The position numbers and the translations under genes were made by a program. Under the pieces are notes generated by a model. That model searched no databases. It was not told where the DNA came from and worked only from the letters and a program-made list of their open reading frames with translations. DNA of 7,449 bases from JBOFCO01 sp051646105. Its GTDB lineage: Bacteria > Pseudomonadota > Alphaproteobacteria > Rhodobacterales > Rhodobacteraceae. Every line of letters begins with the position of its first letter. The stretch's first letter is position 1. Below, piece by piece: positions 1 through 4,869 of the stretch. The stretch lies in NCBI GenBank assembly GCA_051646105.1, contig JBOFCO010000210.1:1-7449 (forward strand), read 5' to 3'.

Positions 1-2
1 CG

Positions 3-155
3 GTCGAACTGATCCGTTTTGCGCTGTATCTGCAATTCGACCTGACATCCTTTCTGGTAACGCTGTTCTGTTTTGCGGTGTTTTTCGGTGCGGCCGTTTT
101 CATGTATGATCCATCAAAGGGCCTTTGGGCACGGCGGAAAGGACAGGGCGGATGA
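3..155 (+). CDS. C-terminal end of a membrane protein, probably an ABC-2-type permease (partial)
   Basis: The first 50 codons form an open frame running in from the left edge and ending at TGA 153-155; the start lies outside. The fragment begins VELIRFALYLQFD, followed by one strongly hydrophobic segment (about residues 14-35, rich in F, V, L and A) and a short basic tail (WARRKGQGG) that would face the cytoplasm. A polar 'ELIRFALY' stretch just before a last transmembrane helix and a short positive tail is how ABC-2-type export permeases commonly end. In PQQ-dependent alcohol oxidation clusters an ABC permease (PedC-like) is a regular member, and the downstream genes here fit that setting. 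The assignment comes from one helix plus context, so another polytopic protein is possible. The stop overlaps the next start (ATGA), indicating one operon. Confidence 0.55.
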   Translation, partial: VELIRFALYLQFDLTSFLVTLFCFAVFFGAAVFMYDPSKGLWARRKGQGG

Positions 156-754
156 AAGTGTCGTTCGGGACCTTGCTGGTGGTCGCGCTGGCCACGCCCG
201 GCCTGGCGGCAGAGGGCGCCGACCCCGGCTGGCCCTGCATCCAGCGCAAGCAGCCCCACCTGTCGCCCGGCGCGCTCTGGTCCGGCCCGCTGCCCGATGT
301 GGCCGTGGAAGAGCTGGCAAGGCGCGACGACATTGCAGCGCTTGGCAATGCCCTGCATCAGCGCCGGATGCCGATGGAGGAGGCCGAGGCGCGGATCGCG
401 GCTTTCGCGAAAGACGCGGATACGCAGGAACTGACCGCGCTTTTCGTGGCCACGTTCGCGCCGCTGGACAGCTATCGCACACAGATCGTCGGCGGCATCG
501 CACGCTACGCCGAAAAGCAGGCGGCGCTTGGCGCGCAGATCGAGGATCGCCGCGCAGAAATGGCCCGGCTGGAGGCCGCCGACCCGCCGGACTTCGACAA
601 GATCGACGCGGCAGAGGAAGCGCTGGACTGGGATACCCGCATCTTCACCGATCGCCAGCAGGCGCTGACCTATGTCTGCGAAACGCCGGTGCTGCTGGAA
701 CAGCGCGCCTTTGCGCTGGCCCGCGCGATTGCCGCCCACCTGCCGCCGCAATAG
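152..754 (+). CDS. Exported protein of unknown function, 200 aa
   Basis: I do not recognise this protein. The start at 152 is chosen because the ATG overlaps the TGA of the upstream gene (ATGA), has an AAAGGA Shine-Dalgarno eight bases before it (138-143), and gives a clean signal peptide: MKVSFG, a hydrophobic core LLVVALATPG, then an LAA/E type cleavage site near residue 20. The in-frame ATG at 125 would bury that signal. The mature chain starts with a WPC motif (Cys29) and has one more cysteine (Cys176), which could pair in the periplasm. Residues 50-170 are rich in Ala, Glu, Asp and Arg and look mostly helical, with a possible coiled coil around 115-160. No catalytic motif or membrane segment follows the signal. 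Coupling to a probable ABC permease and closeness to quinoprotein-relay genes suggest a periplasmic partner of alcohol oxidation or transport; that is inference. Its stop lies only four bases from the stop of the convergent gene. Confidence 0.8.
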   Translation: MKVSFGTLLVVALATPGLAAEGADPGWPCIQRKQPHLSPGALWSGPLPDVAVEELARRDDIAALGNALHQRRMPMEEAEARIAAFAKDADTQELTALFVATFAPLDSYRTQIVGGIARYAEKQAALGAQIEDRRAEMARLEAADPPDFDKIDAAEEALDWDTRIFTDRQQALTYVCETPVLLEQRAFALARAIAAHLPPQ

Positions 755-758
755 CCTG

Positions 759-1808
759 TTATTCCCATTCCAGTTCCTTGAAGGCGGCGACGGCGTTGCG
801 TTCGTTGAAGTCGTCAAATCCGATCCAGTCGCCGCGCAGCCCCTGCCCCACATGCCGGGCCGCCTCGCTCATCGGTTCACCTGCGGCAATCGCCGCGCGG
901 GTTTCGTCGGCAAGTGTGGTCAGATAGGCGCGCATCGGTCCGCTCGCCTGTTCCCAGTCCAGCGGCGCCGGGCCATGGCCGGGAACAATCTGCCGCAGCG
1001 CAGGCTGGGGCGGCACAGCAAGCCACTCCAGCCAGCCGGTGATCGACCCGTCCAGCGACGGCAGCAGCCCGGCAAACACCAGATCGCCGGTGAACAGCGT
1101 GCCGCTTTCGACATGAAACACGGTCAGGTCGTTGTCGGTATGGGCGATCCCCTGGGGTTGAAGTTGCAGCGTCGCACCGCCCAGGTCCATCGTTTCAGGC
1201 CCGGTAAGCCCCCTGTCCGGAAGGCGCTGTTTCGTACCGAGCATGGCCAGTGCGCCCACCTGCGCGGGGATGGACCGCGCCCAGGTTTCCGCCCGTCGCG
1301 CCATACCGTCGGCAAGGTTTTCATGACCGATCACTTCGGCCCCGGCTTCGGCAAAAACCTCTGCGCCATAACTGTGATCGGGGTGCATATGGGTGATGAT
1401 CACAGCGACGATGGGCTTGTCGCTCCGCGCCCGGATCGCCGCGAACAGCGCCTCGCCTATGGCACGGCTGCCACCGGGATCGATCACCGCCACGCTGTCC
1501 GTGCCGATGATGACACCAAGGTTTGCGATGTTACCGCCGTTTGCCGGAGAAATCGGCGCAGGCAGCGGATTGTGCAATAAAATGCCGGGCGCAATTTCCC
1601 GAACTGGAACCACAGGCAGTTCTTCGACGGGCACGCAGCGCCAATGACCTGGAATCAAATCCCCGTGCGTTTTGCCCCATTCGTTCAAACGGGCGACAGC
1701 ACCGCTTTCGCAAGCGGCCAGATCGAGCGGGTCAGGCGCAGGCAGCAGCCGTTCCGCACAGATGTTCGGATCGCTGGCCAGACAGGCGGTGACAAGCAGG
1801 TGAAACAT
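759..1808 (-). CDS. Metallo-beta-lactamase-fold hydrolase, quinoprotein relay system zinc metallohydrolase type
   Basis: The 349-residue product carries the metallo-beta-lactamase zinc site in order: THMHPDH (His140, His142, Asp144, His145), a candidate His223 in AHTDND, TGD (Asp242) and PGHG (His278). All ligands for a two-metal centre are visible. It resembles the hydrolases near PQQ-dependent dehydrogenases known as quinoprotein relay system zinc metallohydrolases (related to SoxH); their substrate is unknown, and the divergent SoxYZ-like carrier is the likely partner. The start at 1808 is preferred over more upstream ones because AAGGA lies about eight bases before it (1817-1822 on this strand) and the extension to 2015 would run through the neighbouring promoter and gene. 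The N-terminal 60 residues hold four cysteines (9, 17, 33, 58) and the rest none, suggesting disulfides or a metal site. The N-terminus (MFHLLVTACLA) is a weak, short signal at best, so location is open. Fold confidence is high, subfamily moderate. Confidence 0.88.
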   Translation of the reverse strand: MFHLLVTACLASDPNICAERLLPAPDPLDLAACESGAVARLNEWGKTHGDLIPGHWRCVPVEELPVVPVREIAPGILLHNPLPAPISPANGGNIANLGVIIGTDSVAVIDPGGSRAIGEALFAAIRARSDKPIVAVIITHMHPDHSYGAEVFAEAGAEVIGHENLADGMARRAETWARSIPAQVGALAMLGTKQRLPDRGLTGPETMDLGGATLQLQPQGIAHTDNDLTVFHVESGTLFTGDLVFAGLLPSLDGSITGWLEWLAVPPQPALRQIVPGHGPAPLDWEQASGPMRAYLTTLADETRAAIAAGEPMSEAARHVGQGLRGDWIGFDDFNERNAVAAFKELEWE

Positions 1809-1816
1809 GACCCCGG

Positions 1817-1822
1817 TCCTTT
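1817..1822 (-). promoter_or_regulatory. Shine-Dalgarno of the metallohydrolase gene
   Basis: On the minus strand this reads AAAGGA, eight bases before the ATG at 1808-1806. It supports the 349-residue start over in-frame codons further upstream that would overlap the divergent gene. Confidence 0.6.
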
Positions 1823-1896
1823 GCCGCGACTCAAGCCATTCTATCGCCGGTTTCACTTCTGCGGGATCAACCGAAAGAATGACTCGCCACAAGGGG

Positions 1897-1916
1897 CCGG
1901 ATATGCGGAAATCCGG
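1897..1916. repeat. Inverted repeat CCGGAT-N8-ATCCGG
   Basis: Two perfect 6-base arms (1897-1902 and 1911-1916) are separated by eight bases. The dyad ends five bases before the Shine-Dalgarno of the SoxYZ-like gene. It could be an operator for a dimeric regulator or an mRNA hairpin near the ribosome site. There is no T-run, so it is not an intrinsic terminator. A six-base dyad can arise by chance in GC-rich DNA. Confidence 0.4.
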
Positions 1917-1920
1917 TGTG

Positions 1921-1926
1921 GGAGGA
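1921..1926 (+). promoter_or_regulatory. Shine-Dalgarno of the SoxYZ-like carrier gene
   Basis: GGAGGA lies six bases before ATG 1933. It fixes the start that gives a proper signal peptide, against the in-frame ATGs at 1807 and 1903. Confidence 0.75.
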
Positions 1927-1932
1927 ACGCCG

Positions 1933-2745
1933 ATGCGACGCAGTATCCGCCTTGCCCATGGCCTTGTGGCTGCATTCTTCTGCCTGTCGGCCACAACCGC
2001 CTTGTCCGAAGACAACCCGCTTCAGAACGGGGCAAGCTGGACCGATTTGCGGGCCCTGCTGCTGGATGGTCCCGATCCCGCAGAAAACGCGGCGCTGCTG
2101 TCGCTGGACGCGCCGCCCCGCGCCGTCGATCCGGCCTTTGTTCCCATCCGCCTCAGCCAGCAGCCGGGCACAGATGCGCTGGATCACATCACGCTGGTGG
2201 TCGATGAAAACCCTGCCCCGGTGGCTGCCGAGATCACCCTTGGCCGCGCCATGTTCCCGCTGGATATGGAGGTGCGGCTGCGGGTCAATGAATATTCCAA
2301 CGTCCGTGCGATTGGTCATGCCGCCGACGCTCAGGTCATGAGCGGGCGTTTTGTGAAGGCCGCCGGGGGCTGCGCCGCACCCGCATCGAAAAGCGCAGAG
2401 GAAGCGCTCGCGGAGCTTGGCCTGATGCGGTTCGAGGTGCTGACACGAACAGAGGCAGATGCCGCGGATCGCCGCCGGGCGAAACTGATGATCCGCCATC
2501 CGAATGCGACGGGCTTTCAGCGCGATCAGGTCACGCTACTGACGGTTCCCGCACATTTCATCGATGTGCTTGAGGTGAAGCAGGGCGATGCGCTGCTGTT
2601 CCGGGTCGAGGCCGGGATTTCCATATCCGAGGATCCGGTGTTCCAGTTCAGCTTTGCCGACAACGGCAGTGAAACCATCCGGGTCCATGTCGAGGATACC
2701 GAAGGCAATATCTTTGACCGTGATTTTCCCCTGACCGGTCTGTGA
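1933..2745 (+). CDS. Quinoprotein dehydrogenase-associated SoxYZ-like carrier protein
   Basis: The 270-residue product is an exported fusion of a SoxY-like and a SoxZ-like domain. The signal peptide covers roughly residues 1-25 (basic MRRSIR, hydrophobic LVAAFFCLSA, cleavage near ALS/ED). Residues about 30-150 are SoxY-like and end in AAGGCAAP, whose Cys147 corresponds to the substrate-carrying cysteine that sits at the C-terminus of free SoxY. Residues about 160-270 are SoxZ-like (IRHPNATG, VPAHFIDVLEV, SISEDPVFQF, then DTEGNIFDR). In sulfur oxidation, SoxY holds intermediates on that cysteine while SoxZ supports it. In this fused family the genes lie beside PQQ-dependent dehydrogenases and the bound substrate is not known. 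Cys147 is the only cysteine of the mature chain, as expected for a covalent carrier. GGAGGA six bases upstream decides the start. The divergent metallohydrolase is probably the enzyme acting on the carrier-bound group. Confidence 0.87.
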   Translation: MRRSIRLAHGLVAAFFCLSATTALSEDNPLQNGASWTDLRALLLDGPDPAENAALLSLDAPPRAVDPAFVPIRLSQQPGTDALDHITLVVDENPAPVAAEITLGRAMFPLDMEVRLRVNEYSNVRAIGHAADAQVMSGRFVKAAGGCAAPASKSAEEALAELGLMRFEVLTRTEADAADRRRAKLMIRHPNATGFQRDQVTLLTVPAHFIDVLEVKQGDALLFRVEAGISISEDPVFQFSFADNGSETIRVHVEDTEGNIFDRDFPLTGL

Positions 2746-2884
2746 GATACTATCAGGCCATCGCCATCCGAGACTTGCGCGGCAGTTGTCCGCCCATGGT
2801 GAAATCTCATCCCGAAGTCGCAGAGACTCCGGGTATCTTTTCTGCCATACAAAAATAATAAGAACGTCCGACGCCCTTCTGACA

Positions 2885-2901
2885 AGGCCGATCAACGGCC
2901 T
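2885..2901. repeat. Inverted repeat AGGCCG-N5-CGGCCT
   Basis: Perfect 6-base arms (2885-2890, 2896-2901) flank a five-base spacer, about 20 bases downstream of the AT-rich pocket and 63 bases before the regulator start. It could be an operator for autoregulation or a leader hairpin. A second pair, GTCCG 2866-2870 and CGGAC 2909-2913, surrounds it but is not centred on the same point. There is no T-run. Confidence 0.35.
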
Positions 2902-2951
2902 GCGGAAACGGACATTCAGCAGATCAGTCTGTGCACATGCGCGGCCGGTCG

Positions 2952-2958
2952 GGAGGAG
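2952..2958 (+). promoter_or_regulatory. Shine-Dalgarno of the response regulator gene
   Basis: GGAGGAG lies six bases before ATG 2965. This near-perfect site supports the upstream ATG rather than the second methionine at codon 6. Confidence 0.75.
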
Positions 2959-2964
2959 AGACGA

Positions 2965-3675
2965 ATGCACCACCAATCCATGACCGACATTGGCGGTCAG
3001 GCGATCGGCGTCATGCGGCGCATCGATGACCTGCTGATTGTGGATGATCATCCGCTGATGTGCGAAGCGCTGTCCATGGCGCTGAAGATTGCCTTTGGCA
3101 TGAAGCAGGCGCGATGCGAACGCAGCCTGTCTGCTGCGCAGCAGCGGCTGCGGTATGGCAAGATGCCCGACGCCATTCTGCTTGATCTGAACCTGCCGGA
3201 TTCCAAGGGATCCGAAGGGATCGTTTCGTTGTGCAGGCTGGCCCCGCAGATACCGATCACCGTGATTTCCGCCAATGACGATCCCGACATGATTTCCGCC
3301 GTCATGGCGGCGGGGGCGCAGGGTTATATTTCCAAGTCGCTGGGCAGGGAAGCGATGTGCAATGCCCTTCGCCGCGTATGGTCCGGGGAAACCGTCCTGC
3401 CTGACAGCTATGATCCCGGGCAGCGCCATTCCGGCCCCGCGAAACCGGAAAGCGCAGAGATCGCCCGCCGCTTCGCAAGCCTGACCCGCCAGCAGATGAA
3501 AACGCTGCGACTCATCTGCCAGGGACGCGCCAACAAGGAAATTTCGTACGAACTGAACATCGCCGAGGCGACGGTCAAAACCCATATCACAGCGATCATG
3601 GGCAAGATCGGCGCCCGGCGACGCACACAGATCGTGCTGCTGGCAAAGTCGATAAAACTGTTCGACGACGAGTAA
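2965..3675 (+). CDS. LuxR/NarL-family response regulator, FlhR/AfdR-like
   Basis: This 236-residue transcription factor has a receiver domain (about residues 22-140) and a LuxR-type helix-turn-helix (about 172-230). Receiver landmarks are all present: the acidic pair Asp27-Asp28 in IVDDHP, phosphoacceptor Asp74 in ILLDLNLPD, Ser102 and Lys124 in GYISKS. The DNA-binding half shows the family pattern LTRQQMKTLRLICQGRANKE, then AEATVKTHITAIMGK. It should bind DNA as a dimer when phosphorylated. It belongs with regulators of alcohol and C1 oxidation such as FlhR (Paracoccus), AfdR (Rhodobacter) and AgmR/ErbR (Pseudomonas); this rests on architecture plus the FIST and kinase genes downstream, not on alignment. 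The likely phosphodonor is the soluble kinase at 4866. Residues 1-20 precede the receiver core and look unstructured. The 45-base gap to the next gene suggests one transcript. Confidence 0.9.
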   Translation: MHHQSMTDIGGQAIGVMRRIDDLLIVDDHPLMCEALSMALKIAFGMKQARCERSLSAAQQRLRYGKMPDAILLDLNLPDSKGSEGIVSLCRLAPQIPITVISANDDPDMISAVMAAGAQGYISKSLGREAMCNALRRVWSGETVLPDSYDPGQRHSGPAKPESAEIARRFASLTRQQMKTLRLICQGRANKEISYELNIAEATVKTHITAIMGKIGARRRTQIVLLAKSIKLFDDE

Positions 3676-3687
3676 AGCGGAGAGCAA

Positions 3688-3716
3688 GGAAAGGAAGGGG
3701 ACGCACGGAAAGGAAG
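3688..3716 (+). repeat. Tandem Shine-Dalgarno-like repeat GGAAAGGAAG
   Basis: A perfect 10-base purine repeat occurs at 3688-3697 and 3707-3716, 19 bases apart, filling most of the gap between the regulator and FIST genes. The second copy serves as ribosome site for the FIST gene, four bases before GTG 3721 or ten before ATG 3727. The first copy is too far away to act directly and could be a standby site or an accidental duplication. Confidence 0.5.
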
Positions 3717-3720
3717 CCAG

Positions 3721-4869
3721 GTGGACATGTCGGCACACAGGGCAGCCATCGCCAGACCGGTCAAGGCGACGACCTCGCTGGACCAAACCGATCCGGGCGG
3801 GTGGCTTCTTTCTGAAATCCTGCCCTGCGATCCCTGCCTTGTGCTTCTGTTCGCCTCGCCAAGCGACCACCTTCCCGATCTGGCTGCATCCTTGCGCAAA
3901 GCCTTGTCGCCGGATTGCTGTGTCATCGGCTGCTCGACAGCGGGGGAATTGTGCGGGAACGGCTACACGTCCAGAACTGCCGTGGCCATCGGCTTTCCCC
4001 GTGCCAGTTTCCGTGCAAGTGCGCAAACGCTGCGTGACCTCTCCGAACTGCCCGTATCCACCTGGATGTCCGACATCCGCGCGATGTGGAGCAGCTTTCA
4101 CGCCGATCCGAAACGGCAGTTGTTCGGCATCCTGCTGGTCGACGGCTATTCCAACAAGGAAGAGGTGCTGGTCGCCACCATCGATGCCGCCCTGCCGCAT
4201 GTGATGGTGCTGGGGGGGTCGGCCGGGGACGGGCAGGATTTTTCCCGCACCTGCGTGATCTGTGATGACGAGGTGTTGCAGGATGCCGCCGTGTTCTGCC
4301 TTGTCGAAACCGATCTGATGGTGCGGGATCTGATCTTTGATCATTTCCGCGCCACCGATACGCGGATGATCGTCACACGCGCCAACCCATCGCAACGGTC
4401 CATTCTGGAAATCAACGCCGAACCCGCCGCCGAGGAATATGCCCGGCTGGTCGGCGTGCCGGTTTCGGAACTGTCGCAGCTTGTCTTTGCCGGGCATCCG
4501 CTGCTGGTCAACATGGGCGGGCGCTATTTCGTGCGCGCGATCCGCGAGCCGACAGAGGATGGCGGGCTCAGCCTGATGTCCTCGATCGACACGGGGGCAA
4601 TCATGTCGCTGGGACTGGCCGAGGATATTACCGAAGGCTTTGCCGCAATGCTGGAGAAGTTGCCATCAACGCCGTCACTGATCCTGTCCTTCGATTGTGT
4701 CCTGCGGCGACTGGCGGTGGAACATGCGGGCCTTGGGGAGGAGGTTGGCGATCTTTGTCGTCGCTACAACATGGCAGGCTTCAGTACCTATGGCGAACAG
4801 CACAGCGGCATGCACATGAACCAGACTTTTGTGGGTCTGGCGTTTCTTGATCCGCCGGGGACAGGATGA
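3721..4869 (+). CDS. FIST-domain sensor protein, NosP/AfdT-like
   Basis: The 382-residue cytoplasmic protein has FIST_N followed by FIST_C. FIST_N signatures are VIGCSTAGEL (68-77), ILLVDGYSN (137-145) and VLGGSAGDG (163-171). FIST_C signatures are NMGGRYFVRAI (264-274) and GFSTYGEQHSGMHMNQT (353-369). There is no signal peptide or membrane helix. FIST domains bind small ligands; in Pseudomonas the FIST protein NosP, encoded beside kinase NahK, is a haem protein sensing nitric oxide. The same gene pairing occurs here, so this protein probably controls the kinase that follows, whose start overlaps its stop (ATGA 4866-4869). Histidines in the C-terminal half (208, 259, 335, 361, 365) are possible haem ligands, but I cannot assign one. 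Six cysteines cluster in the first 80 residues (36, 39, 66, 67, 71, 78), including a CDPC pair. GTG 3721 is annotated as start; ATG 3727 is equally possible and shortens the product by two residues. Confidence 0.88.
   Translation: MDMSAHRAAIARPVKATTSLDQTDPGGWLLSEILPCDPCLVLLFASPSDHLPDLAASLRKALSPDCCVIGCSTAGELCGNGYTSRTAVAIGFPRASFRASAQTLRDLSELPVSTWMSDIRAMWSSFHADPKRQLFGILLVDGYSNKEEVLVATIDAALPHVMVLGGSAGDGQDFSRTCVICDDEVLQDAAVFCLVETDLMVRDLIFDHFRATDTRMIVTRANPSQRSILEINAEPAAEEYARLVGVPVSELSQLVFAGHPLLVNMGGRYFVRAIREPTEDGGLSLMSSIDTGAIMSLGLAEDITEGFAAMLEKLPSTPSLILSFDCVLRRLAVEHAGLGEEVGDLCRRYNMAGFSTYGEQHSGMHMNQTFVGLAFLDPPGTG

Larger units (their letters stand above)
1809..1932. promoter_or_regulatory. Divergent intergenic control region
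   Basis: These 124 bases separate the starts of the metallohydrolase (minus) and the SoxYZ-like carrier (plus), so promoters for both must lie here or overlap the coding starts. I could not place a convincing -35/-10 pair for either direction. The clearest structure is the inverted repeat at 1897-1916. A shared control region would let one regulator, for instance the LuxR-type protein encoded downstream, govern both genes; that is inference. Confidence 0.5.
2746..2964 (+). promoter_or_regulatory. Leader and promoter region of the signalling operon
   Basis: These 219 non-coding bases precede the response regulator. They hold an AT-rich pocket (about 2847-2863, around ACAAAAATAATAAG) that stands out from the GC-rich surroundings and is a plausible melting or -10 region. 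No matching -35 box at a normal distance could be identified. Downstream lie a perfect inverted repeat (2885-2901) and a strong Shine-Dalgarno (2952-2958). No hairpin followed by a T-run was seen after the upstream gene's stop, so readthrough from that gene cannot be excluded. Confidence 0.45.

Noticed and set aside
73..927. 284-codon plus-strand open frame over the exported protein
   Set aside because: It is out of frame with the signal-peptide-bearing ORF, very Arg/Gly/Ala-rich, and crosses both convergent stops.
672..1580. 302-codon plus-strand open frame over the metallohydrolase gene
   Set aside because: It is antisense to an intact zinc-site enzyme, Arg/His-rich, and starts inside the upstream gene without its own ribosome site.
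1807..1932. Upstream in-frame starts for the SoxYZ-like gene (1807, 1903)
   Set aside because: They would hide the signal peptide behind extra residues; GGAGGA at 1921-1926 points to ATG 1933.
1809..2015. N-terminal extension of the metallohydrolase frame
   Set aside because: The extension is basic and unstructured, would overlap the divergent gene and its ribosome site, and the ATG at 1808 has a good Shine-Dalgarno.
1867..2499. 210-codon minus-strand open frame over the SoxYZ-like gene
   Set aside because: It is antisense to a gene with signal peptide, carrier cysteine and SoxZ motifs, and its own product shows no pattern.
2733..2740. GACCGGTC palindrome at the end of the SoxYZ-like gene as a terminator
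   Set aside because: It is an 8-base self-palindrome with no loop and no following T-run, inside coding sequence; chance is sufficient.
2536..4497. 653-codon open frame on the minus strand across the regulator and FIST genes
   Set aside because: It lies antisense to two genes with complete, recognisable domain motifs. Its product is rich in His, Gln, Arg and Gly with no domain pattern, as expected from the reverse of GC-biased codons.
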